64,000 bases of DNA from positions 4,774,001 through 4,838,000 of the forward strand of contig NC_091273.1 of the NCBI RefSeq assembly GCF_042100115.1, in the 5' to 3' direction. Below, piece after piece: positions 34,442-44,401 of the stretch (position 1 is the stretch's first letter; the number at the start of each line of letters is the position of its first letter). Under the pieces are notes generated by a model, which made no database searches, was not told the DNA's origin, and saw only the letters and a list, made by a program, of their open reading frames with translations. A program made the translations under genes and the position numbers. The stretch comes from Alternaria dauci (lineage: Eukaryota > Ascomycota > Dothideomycetes > Pleosporales > Pleosporaceae).

Positions 34442-35626
34442 TTATTGCCAGTGCCCGTTGTCATATTTCCCATACTGATGGTCTGACGACACAGAAGAAG
34501 TACTAGTCCCCTGGGTATCATGAGGTGCCGAGTGAGCCAGAATCTCCACTTTGCTCCCCGCCACACTGATCTTGTCTTCGCGGTCTTCGCTGTCTTCGCT
34601 GTCTTCGCGGGCATGGCTCTGGACCGTGAATTCTGTTGTTTTGAGAACGCTCGATGGGAACGCCTCGTTGTTTGCTTTTCCCCCACTAACGTGCACCTCC
34701 CATTGCTCTTGGTGATCTGTGGCCGTGGCTACAACAGAGCGTTGATGGCCCGTTCCCTTCCTTGTTCCTCGCATTGTCCCTAGTGCCACACCTTGGGAGT
34801 GAATGGCGCCGTTGCTATATGAGTTGGCACACCCGCTTCGAGCGTTCCTAGTTAATTGGACGAGGCGGTTGAGGATGCTGAACTCGAGTTTGAGTTTGAT
34901 GCTGTATACGAGAGGCTTCCACGAGGTCTGGATCTCGAACATGTTGGCGAATTCGAGACCCAGGATACTGAAGTCGAGGAGGATAACGAGGAGGTTGACG
35001 AACAGGAGATGGTGAAGTAGGCTTTTCGTGCCAAAGTTGCCGATTGTACGTTCCATGCGGAGGAGTTTTGTGGTTTCGTAGACGTATAGACCGGAGATGA
35101 TGAGTTCCTGCGTGATGAAGACGCTGAGCTGAATCTTTTCGTAGATCTCGTAAGGCCTGACAAAGGGGTCCGGGTTGCCCGAGTTGGCACCGTAGACCAG
35201 AACGATGATGGGTATGTGAAGCCATACAGCGTTAGTTATGATCATGATCAAGACGGCCCTCATCTTCTTCCTGTTGTGCATCACGATGTGTAATCGCGAG
35301 TAAAGCACGACCGATTGTCCGGTGATCATTGCGCACCACCCCACGAGGATGAATGTAGCATATATGTTCTTTTGCGGGATCTCTGCCAGGTGCATGAGCG
35401 TGTATCCAGTGGCGTTGAAGACGATACCCCATGTTGAAATGGTAAAGCTCCAAAAGTAGAGCCCGCTCCGTCTCTTGAACAAGGTAAAGATGTAGACATT
35501 AAGTTCGAGGAAGTTGTAAAATGTTATGCTGAGAAAAATTGCCGCAATGGTCTTGGAGACAACGACGCTGACGGCCATTGCAAGGCAGGCGGGTGTTCGG
35601 AGGAAGGAAGGAAAAAGCAGAGTCAA
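34442..35626 (-). CDS. Multi-pass (about seven-helix) integral membrane protein
   Basis: Single-exon frame of 394 residues. Hydrophobic segments occur near residues 14-40, 55-75, 88-110, 124-145, 168-185, 205-228 and a weaker seventh near 240, leaving a long polar C-terminal tail from about 265. The wording FWSFTISTWGIVFNATGY and WCAMITGQSVVLYSRLHIV resembles a widespread family of Pezizomycotina membrane proteins annotated as DUF7703 or 'integral membrane protein', distantly like fungal GPCRs; I am not certain of the family name. The tail holds a four-fold 9-bp DNA repeat read as EDS/EDR. The start at 35626 precedes a second Met at 35578 (MAVSVVVSKT) which could also be used. Ligand and partner unknown. 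Confidence 0.78.
   Translation of the reverse strand: MTLLFPSFLRTPACLAMAVSVVVSKTIAAIFLSITFYNFLELNVYIFTLFKRRSGLYFWSFTISTWGIVFNATGYTLMHLAEIPQKNIYATFILVGWCAMITGQSVVLYSRLHIVMHNRKKMRAVLIMIITNAVWLHIPIIVLVYGANSGNPDPFVRPYEIYEKIQLSVFITQELIISGLYVYETTKLLRMERTIGNFGTKSLLHHLLFVNLLVILLDFSILGLEFANMFEIQTSWKPLVYSIKLKLEFSILNRLVQLTRNARSGCANSYSNGAIHSQGVALGTMRGTRKGTGHQRSVVATATDHQEQWEVHVSGGKANNEAFPSSVLKTTEFTVQSHAREDSEDSEDREDKISVAGSKVEILAHSAPHDTQGTSTSSVSSDHQYGKYDNGHWQ
34574..34609. repeat. Four tandem 9-bp units (GTCTTCGCK)
   Basis: Four copies of GTCTTCGCG/T lie in frame within the tail of the membrane protein gene and encode repeated acidic Glu-Asp-Ser/Arg triplets. Copy number may vary between strains. Confidence 0.8.
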
Positions 35627-37216
35627 TGAAGTGGAGAGTGGAGTTCAAAGCGGATCTGGGGATTCGCCTCCACAACACCTGTCTAGTAGCCAGGCTCCGT
35701 GGAACCGGTATTACGCCATGCCCAGATGAATGGATAATCTGAATCTCTCCACGTTGCCTCCCTGGACTTCAGCCGTACCTTATCGGAACCGTGTGTGCAG
35801 GGACTCCAAGGACACACTGTACCGATCCATCCCGGTGCACGCGGAAGAAGCCAGGAAATCCCTCACAAGGTGTCAGTCTGTTTCGCTTGGGACCGCGGTC
35901 GACGTCTCATGAGACCCTCCTTTGCTTGGCGACACATCATGTTCGCCTTTGTGAATGCCCCCATTGGTTGGTGTGAAGTGCGATGTCAGCTACACTAACT
36001 TGAACCGTAATTGAATATCGGTCCGTTCCTGCTAATCCTCAACTCGCGTCGAGATTGCGATTCGCTCCCATGGCCTTGTCTGCATGGCCGGCATTTCTCA
36101 GTTCAATTCTTATTTCTCTTAAGAAAATATTCTTGGCTTTGAAATTCAGGCATGCCTAGGTAGTCTTATCTGGGCTGTATTTCCTGGATATTATCGCCAT
36201 AAATAACAAGGCCACCAGCAGCGAGTACAACAGGCCCTTCTCGCATCTGGATATTGCCTACTTTACATGAGGCGCAAGTGATTTCAATAACATGGTCGAT
36301 GCAGCTCTAGACCACACAAGTACGATGGGGAGTTCTCCGGATCGACCGAGAAGGAGGCGTATGGCTAGATGCTCCATGAGCTTCCCCAACCCAAGCCGCA
36401 GAACGATATTTGGTTCCGGGTGTCCCAGAGAGCATTTCGGGTTGCTTTTTTCCTGCATTGACCTGTTTGCTTGGGGCGTACGTCATTCTAACTTTGAATG
36501 TACCTGCAGTTAGCATGGCGGAAGCGCGGTTCACGGCCTCTAGCCTCTGTGGCGACGCGCCGAGTAAATAGCGCTGAGCGCTTTGTTCAGGCCATTCCGC
36601 TGGTGCCGCTGCTCGGCACGAGAATAAGATGCGTTGTTCGTGTGCTCTTAGATGCAAAACTGGCTGCCTATTGCAGAAAGGTATGTGAATAGCGTTGCAT
36701 CGTGGGCGAACTCTGATTGCCCAGGAGGAGGCAGTGCTGTATCGCTTCGTGTTTTGTGTTGTGTCGAAGTGGCGTTTGGCAATGAAGGAGCCGGGGGCAT
36801 CCATTCCCCGGGGCCCCGGTAATGCCGAATGGCAGTCTACGGCCCTTCTCTCGGACTACAGTGGACCTAGCTTCCCCTTATACCTGCCGTACGCTCAGTA
36901 TCACGTGCACCTCTCGCGAACAACGTCGCGGGATCGCCTTCAACTCCCGGTGACTTTAGCCACAAACCTAGTAGACGCCATGTAGCAGCGGCTTGCACGG
37001 CACCACTTATGGTATAGCTTCGGCAGCGCGTACCTGACAGGAGAAGGTGTGTCGAGTTCGAATCCTCTTGGGCATCACCGGCACTGCAAAATCCCCATGG
37101 TTCTGAGTCTAGAACTCTGGCATTTCAAATTACATTACTCGTCTAATTGTGCAGTGCGACACATTATATGATATGCTCAGTGGTCAACTGAGCAGCAACG
37201 TTGGAGACTTTGTTGT
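35627..37216. other. 1.6-kb intergenic region upstream of the membrane protein gene
   Basis: No supportable gene. A CCCCGGGGCCCCGG stretch lies at about 36806. At 37014-37066 a tRNA-like arrangement (TAGCTTCGG A-box-like, then GAGTTCGAATCC B-box-like) is seen, but it does not fold into a full tRNA and has no T-run terminator. Confidence 0.4.
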
Positions 37217-38584
37217 TCACTGAATAGGTGCGCCAACCGCGGCCAGTGTGGCGTAGAACAGCTTGGTCTGTCCGGTGATGACCATGCGTCCCTCTCCCGC
37301 GAACTGGAAATTTGCCGCTGTCACGCCAGTGTAGATCTTGCCAATAAGCTTGCCGGAAGGGTTGTAGACCCATACACCGTCACCGGCACCAGCATAAATG
37401 CGGCCCTTGGAATCAGTGTGTACACCTGTCAAAACATGTTAGCGGCTGCATTCAAGGATGACCACACACATGCAAAACGTACCGTCGGGAATGAAAGCGG
37501 GAACGTAAGCAAAAGTTTTGCGGTTGCTGAAAGTGCCGTCCTCGCAGACATCATATGAGTAGATCGACGCAGGAGCGGTCAGGTTAAGACCGTAGAATCC
37601 GCCTACAACACCAGTGTCGGCGACGTAGGCCTTTTTGCCATCTGGCGAGATAGTGATACCGTTGGGGTGGCCGAAATCATCGGCGACAACGGTCAGCGCA
37701 CCAGTGTCGAAGTTGTAGCGGTACACCTGCTCTCGCATACCGGGGTAAGGACGGAAGTTCTGGAGGTATCCGTACAGAGTGTCGGTGAAGTACAGATCAC
37801 CGTTGGTCGGGCTGACCACCAAGTCGTTGAGCGAGCTGAACTGGCGACCAAAGTAGTTGTTTATAAGAGCTGAAATGGTCAGTATCGGATTCCGCTCTCC
37901 TTTTCCGCCTGAGATGCTTACTGGTCGTGTTGTACGGTGGCAGAGGGTTCATAACATACAATGCCGATGGCACGTTGTCGCCCTGACCCTCACCAGCGAA
38001 GATAATGTTGCCCTTCCAGTTGGTGCCGCCATTAGGGTTGATAACCTGCGGGTTGGAGGTGTTGACCACAGTCACAGGTGCTGCCTCGAGGGTTCCATTC
38101 CTCACTCTCTCGGCATCCGCAAGACTAATCTTCTGGATGATGGAAGACTTGTTAAGTCCGGTACCTGCGGCGGGCGAGCCAGCGTTCTGGACAAAGAAGA
38201 CTTCCTCAGTCGGAGGGTACCAAGTAACAGCCTCATGGAAGATTGGATCCGACTCCGAGGTTGCAATGGTAGTCAACGAAGGGTTGTCACCAATGACATC
38301 GTAGAATTCCTCATCGTAGATGTGGAAGGGCTTGGCTGATAGATACTCTTCAGTCACACCGGGCCAAACGAATAGCTACAGCACTGTCAGATGTTTCAAA
38401 CTGGCTGTGAAGCTGGGCGAAATGATAAACATACCGTCGAAGCATTGGCGCCAGAAGGCGGTGGGACATTTGGCAAGACATTGAAGATCTTCTGGTCGAC
38501 AATCTGCGCTGACTCGGGTACAGTCTGTGCGAATGCACAGCTGACTGCTGCACTAGCAGCCAGGAAGACGGTAGTGTGTGGCAT
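37217..38584 (-). CDS. Secreted SMP-30/gluconolactonase-type lactonohydrolase
   Basis: Minus-strand exons 38584-38435, 38375-37922, 37869-37483 and 37425-37217 encode 399 residues; three introns of 52-59 bp have canonical ends. A signal peptide (about residues 1-19, ending AFAQ) indicates secretion. The remainder is a six-bladed propeller of the SMP-30/gluconolactonase/LRE family: EAVTWYPPTEEVFFVQN near the N-terminus, FSSLNDLVVSPTNGDLYFTDT with the metal-binding Asn-Asp, DFGHPNGITISPDGKKAYVADT, and VHTDSKGRIYAGAGDGVWVYNPSGK. These match the extracellular fungal lactonohydrolases that open aldonate or pantoyl lactones. Actual substrate cannot be told. An upstream in-frame ATG at 38620 exists, but the one at 38584 directly precedes the signal peptide. 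Confidence 0.9.
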
Positions 38585-40843
38585 CTCGAAACTGAGTTTG
38601 ACCGACTGTAACTTTCCCAATTCTGGGGACGGCCGATCTATAAGAAGTACGTAGTTTCTGCACGGATAATCTCTTCACCGTTTGTCTCTGGGCCTGTTGA
38701 AAATTAGATTATCTCGGCATGTATCCATACAGCGGTATTTTCGTCATCATGCGACTCGCAGTTGACTACATTCGGCATGGCAGCATGGAAGAGGGCCGAT
38801 GGCGTCCATTTGGTCAAGGGTTAGAAAGGCCGGTGATGAGGCTAGGCGCAATGACCCCGTGGGGTTGGGGATATCGCGACCCCGCCTTGAAGTCGCACAA
38901 AGAACTGCAGTTCCATCCGCGGAGAAGCATTTCGACTACAAATGCGGTGTGTTCGCGCCATAACACTTCGTTCGTTAAGGAACATGTTTATTTGCGCAGA
39001 TTGCAGGCTAGACGGGCATACGGTACATTATATGCAGCTTACCACATGTTCCTTGCTTCCCGATGCGCACCAAGCCGCGGTGCCTTCTTGGCGCGACTGT
39101 TTGACTGGGCGAGCTAGGGTATCTCGAGCCGGTTCCGTTGCCGGTACTCTTTGGACAGTGCGCCCGAGAAGGTTATAGTAATCCTCGTGTTCGAACCGCG
39201 GGACGGAGATACATTGCCAGATAGAGTTGCTGCAGGAATGGAATTCCTGGTTTACATGTCCATGTCCTTCATATATTAAAAAGCTTAGCCTGTGCCCATC
39301 GATAATTGGGAACCATTCCTGCGGGTTCTGATCGATGATCATATGCAAGTCTGGTACCAGAAACCAGCACAGTCGAGATGCAAGTGCATACCTAGTGTAA
39401 GTAAGCGTCTTGTCGCGAACCGAAGCAACTGCTTAGTGCCTGGTACAAATTCGATGGGAAGTGAACAGAAGCCGCGCAGATGTCTGAGCTACATGCTTTC
39501 CTTTCTTTTTCGTTGTCAGTCCTCTAGCGTGGTGGCTTTGCTGGCTCACAAAGTTCGTCAACTTTGGCCTCTTCACATGGAATTGATTCAATCGCAACCA
39601 CAGCTCTTTCCAATTCCAAATCACAACACCAAAATCTTCCAAATATCGAAGATTAGGAGGAACGGTACACATAAGAAGGCATGCCACCGTCTTATACCGG
39701 GCGCAAAGCAACTCCGGATTACCATGTAGAACGAAGTAGCACCAACGAAGACAACTATGAAACGAACTTCTTACTGCTCATTCACGACCAACAGTGCACG
39801 TCCGGCTCCCCACATCAGATCCTGTTGTCAGCCAAACTTCCGACCCCGTCCATCCCACCTTCGTAGACAAACAGGAAGAGCCACCTTCTGGCATTTCTTG
39901 CTGGTTAGATAAAGAGCTTAATCTGCTTCAAAACGTCAAATGCAAATTGTCGTTCCATCCTACACGTCAAGACTGGATCTGCCTGTCAAAGCCTGCGTTC
40001 TCATATGACTGCACCTAAAATATCGTACTCTCCCTTCATAGAGAATGATGTTGGCCATGGCGGCTGCTTATGAAGGTGGCTTCGTTTTCTCAGCTGAGAG
40101 CAAGTAGGACCGTATCGCACGTTTTACAAGCTTAATCATAATATCAGCACACACCTGCATACAGCCTTAGCACATGGTGAACGTCACAAACAAGAGACTT
40201 TGAAAATGGGTCATGAAGATCGTGAGTGATATTGCTCTTGGAACATTAACCCCGATGTCCACCTCCCAACCGTCCTACCATCTACCACCATAACCCCCGC
40301 CTAGCCATCTCAACTCCAGCCGCCTACGTCGATACAGTAAAAGCCGTACCATTCATTCAATAATGCACAAAGAGAGGGAAAAAGAAAACGCCAATCCCCA
40401 TTCGCGCTGTTTTCCAGCTGCGAAGGTATCCTCGAGGGGGGATGCATATGCAACGCAGAAAACTCCAAGTATAATAGCCAAACCCAAAACCCGCCAAGAG
40501 GGGGACAACCCTGTGCCCCAAGATATCATGGCCGTAACGTTCAGAAGCTCGTAATAACAGTGATGAACAAAGGAAAGGTTACAAAGAAAACAAAAACAAA
40601 AACAGGCGACTCATAATACAGTGAGTCGTGAAAGCATTAGAAGTGCTTTTTGCCCTTTTTTCCGATCTCAAAACGCCAGATCGTCGAAATAGTGTTACAA
40701 GGGTGGTGATGTTGATGATGTCGAGGTACAACAGTATCGCAAGACATTCAGGAGATGGCTGCAGATGCACGTCGTAACCAAGACGGTGGTTGTGCGGAGT
40801 AAACTGAGCGGAGTTGAACATGAAAACAATACTGGATAAGCGC
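38585..40843. other. 2.2-kb intergenic region between lactonohydrolase and WEE1
   Basis: No gene could be supported on either strand. A second tRNA-like sequence lies at 39133-39208: the ends TTCCGTT/GACGGAG pair and a TTCGAAC T-loop with a paired stem is present, but the anticodon arm is lost. The last 280 bp are the probable 3' untranslated region of WEE1. Confidence 0.4.
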
Positions 40844-43800
40844 TTAGCTCATGTCCATCATGTCCTCGAAGACACCGTCCTGGTGATCACCAGCGTAAGT
40901 GGCAAGGACCTCGTCGCTGGGCCCGAAGTTGCCCTCGTAGATGGTAGCACCAGCTCGGCGTCTTGACTCAACCCATCGGCAACCGTAACATTGGAGTACT
41001 TGCTCCGCAGTTGGTCGCATGTCGGGATCTCGGTTCAGCATGGCGTAGACAACGTGGTCCATCGAGTTGGGGTCGCTGCGCTGCACCATGAATGAAGGCG
41101 CGCGAGCCAACTCCTCCTCGGGGTTGGAGGCCGGCTTGATCATAATGGAGGCCATCGAGTCTTCTTCAGCGTCCGACATGAGGAAGCCGTCCATGGAAGG
41201 CCTCGCCTGCTCAGAGACAGGATCGCCATGGAGATCGCGACTGAGGGTGCTGCTATCGGCGCTCCAAGTCAGGCTTGGAAGTACGTTCTCAAACTCGCCA
41301 GATCGCAGCTTTTGCCAGTAGTCGCCATTCTCGGGGATGACGCAGTTGCCGGCAATTTCAGCGAGCATCATGCCAAGCGCGAAGACATCGGCAGGCTTGT
41401 CGAATCGACCAGAGAGCTGCTCAGGTGCAAGATAGTGGCGGTCGCCTTCGCCATCGATACCAGCTGGGGCTGGCCACTGACTCGCTAGACCAAAGTCTGC
41501 GATCTTGAGTCCACCCTCAAAGTCGATGAGAATGTTGGCAGGCTTAAGATCAAGATGAATGTAGCCAGCGTCGTGAATGGCCTTGAGACCCTGCAATAGG
41601 ATTAGCGGTGTGTCGCGAACAAAGACTATATTTAGACATACCATTAGAAGCTCGAGCAGGATCTTCCAGATGCGGAAGTCATCGAGACGGCTATTAAAGC
41701 CAACGGTATCGAGGTATTTCCTCAAATTACCGCCTTCGCAATACTCGGTCTGGATGTATAGGTGTTGGTCAAATTCCCAATGGGTCTTGATATCCAACAC
41801 ATGCTCGTGACCCTGGAGGGCGTAGAGGATTTCGACCTCGCGCAGCTTCTTCTGGCGGTCACCTGCGCCAATGTATGGCTTCTTCGACTTCTTCACGACC
41901 CATACCTGGCTGCCAGCGGGTGACCTTAGCGGCGACGTTTTGACCGGCTGACTCACACGGTAGACGGTGGAGAACTCGCCCTCTCCGCCATCGAGAGGCT
42001 TGATCTCGTGGAACCTCTCACTCAAGGATTCATCCACGTCGTTCTTTGTGAGGCCGATAGGAATGGCGCCCTGGACACTGCCAAAGAAGCCAGAGTCACG
42101 TGGCGTTGTCGGGGTGGCGGGCGCGAAAGAGCTAAAGCTGTTGTTGAAAGGGAAAGATCCCCGTCTGTTACCAGAGATTGATAGCTTGCTCGCGTCGGGG
42201 GGAGCGAAGGATTCGTGCGCGGGCGTGTGTGGTGATGGCGCGCCGAAGAGGCTTCCAGCTGCTGTAGAATCTTTAGTATTGCTCTCGCTGGTCAATGACT
42301 GAAAAGGTGTACGGGCAACCCGCCGCGATAAAGACAGAGGGCGAGCCACAGCATCGGTTTGCCGCAACAGCCGACTCCGAATCGCGCTGAGAGCGTGTGC
42401 AGAAGGAGACTTGTTAACCGTTGACTTGGACTCCTCGTCCTCTGACGAGTTGTCTTCATCCGGAAAATCCTCTAGACCTATACGAGATATGTACTTACTC
42501 GTTGGCCGACCGTCATTGTCGGGTACCGCAAAAGTGTTTTGGTCAATAGAAGGGCGCGAGCGGAACGTCTTACGGCGCAGGCTGCTCTCCTTGGAACGAC
42601 GACTAGATCCATTACTGGGTTTAGTTGGAGTGGGTGGCATGTCATCTGCACTCAGTTGGCTGTCACCCATCCGGTTCGCCGTCGGTGACTGTGTGTCGGG
42701 CTGGGCGTCTTCATCGTTGTCTCCGTCGATACTTACAAAGCTGCCTCGGCGTTGCATGGTACTGCCCATACCACCGAAGATGCTTGGTCGCTTGCCGAAT
42801 GAGTCTGTTGTGAGCTTTGATACATTTGATACACTCGCACTGAATGGCGTGCTAGGCGTACCAAACTGATGCTGTGGTCGAGCTTCGTTACCAAAGAGAC
42901 TGCCACTCCTCTTGACCAAGGGTGTGTCAAGATTGACTGTGCGGTCTCCTGCAGCTGGAGGGAACGACTGGCGCTTCGATGGCGTGTCGGGCATGACATA
43001 GATGCCACCTGCTGCTGGCTCGTCGGCATTGCGGTTCTTCTTGGACAGAAGGCCAGTAGAAAAAGAGACAGGTGCCGGCGGCGCAATCTTGAAGGGTGTG
43101 TCGAATGAGTCTTGCGACGATTGCTCACCGTCTGGAGCAAAGGGGCGCCCAATACCGATGGGTAGTGAGCGAGAGAAATGTGGGTTGGCGGGCATCGGAG
43201 GTGGGGGGTATGCCGGGCCACCCCATTGAACGGCTGGAGCTCGGGGAGGGGCCATTGGAGTGCCATGTACACTTGACGAAGCAGATGCTGGTGTATGGGC
43301 GTGTGATAATGGGTGGGGTTGTGCTGCGCCGGCTCCACCGCGAGGGAATGGCGTTGGCAAGCCCATGCGTCCGGCATCGAATGTGGACTTGCGGAAAGGC
43401 GTCTGGACGGGCGGTGTTTGGATCGATTGGTTTACGGTACTGTCCAGCGACATGCGGTTGCGCGTCTTGGAGGCAGCCGGTCCGGGCATAGCGAACTCCC
43501 CGTCATGGCTCGGCTTGCGCGGAGTGTTGGATCGCTGCGACAGGGTCGACCTCCGCAATGAGGTTGTCCGGCGGATAGGCGATGTCGCGGCAGATATAGG
43601 TGAGCTGTTGAAAGAGAAGCCGTTGGTCATGTCGTTGAACGAGCGCGAGCTCTCATCAGCAGAGATGCGCGGTGCGGGGGTTGGATCGAATATGCTCTCA
43701 AAGTCGTTTCCGAGGCTCGAGACGCCATGCAGACTCCTGCGCTTTGCCATGGGGCTGCTGCCGGGCGATCCGCTGAGGTTCATGAGTCCATCGTTGCGCT

Positions 43801-44401
43801 TGAGTGGGCTGGACTTTGCGGGGGGCGCGGGGGACAATTCGGGGCGACGCGCAAACTCGAACTTGATGGGTTTGTCGTCTACTTCAAGTCGCTTGTCCAT
43901 GTCCATGGTGTCTGGAGACTCTGCGCTCGGTCGTCGCGCGGGGGTGTTTTCTTGGCCGGGTGAGTGTCGCGTAATGAAGGGCGTCGCGTTGCCAACGTCG
44001 GTGGACTCGGCCAAGGCACGTCGACGCGGGCTCTTGGAGTTGCTGTTGCGCGTGCGCGGCGATGAGCGGAAGGGGCCTGAGCGTCGCAGGGAGAACTTCT
44101 TCTTGTTGGCTGGGGCAGCTTGGGCCAGCGGTGACTCAGGGAAGTCGGCGAGAGGGCTTGTGACCTTGAGCGCCTTGGGAGAGAATGCGCGCGCAATGGC
44201 GAGTGGGGAGATGGGAGAGCGGGGCGTGTCGGAGTTGCGCAGCTGGAAGCGCGACTGTTTTGATGGTGAGCGCGAGAGAGAGCGTCGGAGCTCCTGGAGG
44301 TGGGAGAAGTGGGTGCTGTCGAGTCGATAGCTGTGGGGTCCAGTTGGTGAGGGAAAGTGCATGGTGCCACATTCGCGACTAGGCGAATATCCGTAATCCA
44401 T
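40844..44401 (-). CDS. WEE1: Wee1-type inhibitory cyclin-dependent kinase kinase
   Basis: Wee1 phosphorylates the inhibitory tyrosine of Cdk1 and delays mitosis; the Aspergillus ortholog is AnkA. Exons 44401-41642 and 41590-40844 give 1,168 residues; the 51-nt intron at 41641-41591 (GTATGT donor, GCTAATC branch, TTGCAG acceptor) has no stop and would otherwise insert 17 hydrophobic residues before GLKAIHDAGYIHLDLKP. The N-terminal 790 residues are Ser/Pro-rich with many SP/TP sites and basic patches, as in other fungal Wee1 proteins. The kinase domain starts near GGEGEFSTVYRV; catalytic D934 is in HLDLKPANIL, metal-binding in IADFGLAS, and the Wee1-specific EGDRHYLAPEQL replaces the usual APE loop. 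A polar insertion (about 1010-1090) splits the C-lobe before DRDPDMRPTAEQVL-like sequence. Single copy cell-cycle regulator, probably nuclear. Confidence 0.95.
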   Translation of the reverse strand: MDYGYSPSRECGTMHFPSPTGPHSYRLDSTHFSHLQELRRSLSRSPSKQSRFQLRNSDTPRSPISPLAIARAFSPKALKVTSPLADFPESPLAQAAPANKKKFSLRRSGPFRSSPRTRNSNSKSPRRRALAESTDVGNATPFITRHSPGQENTPARRPSAESPDTMDMDKRLEVDDKPIKFEFARRPELSPAPPAKSSPLKRNDGLMNLSGSPGSSPMAKRRSLHGVSSLGNDFESIFDPTPAPRISADESSRSFNDMTNGFSFNSSPISAATSPIRRTTSLRRSTLSQRSNTPRKPSHDGEFAMPGPAASKTRNRMSLDSTVNQSIQTPPVQTPFRKSTFDAGRMGLPTPFPRGGAGAAQPHPLSHAHTPASASSSVHGTPMAPPRAPAVQWGGPAYPPPPMPANPHFSRSLPIGIGRPFAPDGEQSSQDSFDTPFKIAPPAPVSFSTGLLSKKNRNADEPAAGGIYVMPDTPSKRQSFPPAAGDRTVNLDTPLVKRSGSLFGNEARPQHQFGTPSTPFSASVSNVSKLTTDSFGKRPSIFGGMGSTMQRRGSFVSIDGDNDEDAQPDTQSPTANRMGDSQLSADDMPPTPTKPSNGSSRRSKESSLRRKTFRSRPSIDQNTFAVPDNDGRPTSKYISRIGLEDFPDEDNSSEDEESKSTVNKSPSAHALSAIRSRLLRQTDAVARPLSLSRRVARTPFQSLTSESNTKDSTAAGSLFGAPSPHTPAHESFAPPDASKLSISGNRRGSFPFNNSFSSFAPATPTTPRDSGFFGSVQGAIPIGLTKNDVDESLSERFHEIKPLDGGEGEFSTVYRVSQPVKTSPLRSPAGSQVWVVKKSKKPYIGAGDRQKKLREVEILYALQGHEHVLDIKTHWEFDQHLYIQTEYCEGGNLRKYLDTVGFNSRLDDFRIWKILLELLMVCLNIVFVRDTPLILLQGLKAIHDAGYIHLDLKPANILIDFEGGLKIADFGLASQWPAPAGIDGEGDRHYLAPEQLSGRFDKPADVFALGMMLAEIAGNCVIPENGDYWQKLRSGEFENVLPSLTWSADSSTLSRDLHGDPVSEQARPSMDGFLMSDAEEDSMASIMIKPASNPEEELARAPSFMVQRSDPNSMDHVVYAMLNRDPDMRPTAEQVLQCYGCRWVESRRRAGATIYEGNFGPSDEVLATYAGDHQDGVFEDMMDMS
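41591..41641 (-). other. Frame-preserving 51-nt intron in WEE1
   Basis: GTATGT donor, GCTAATC branch, TTGCAG acceptor. Length divisible by three with no stop, so a naive translation reads through it and breaks the helix that precedes the catalytic loop. Confidence 0.85.

Noticed and set aside
37014..37066. Functional tRNA gene suggested by TAGCTTCGG and GAGTTCGAATCC
   Set aside because: The T-stem has mismatches, D and anticodon stems do not form with normal spacing, and no T-run terminator follows.
43260..44330. Long open frame on the plus strand opposite WEE1 (356 codons)
   Set aside because: It is antisense to the Ser/Pro-rich part of Wee1 and mirrors its codon bias; no domain or splice sites of its own.
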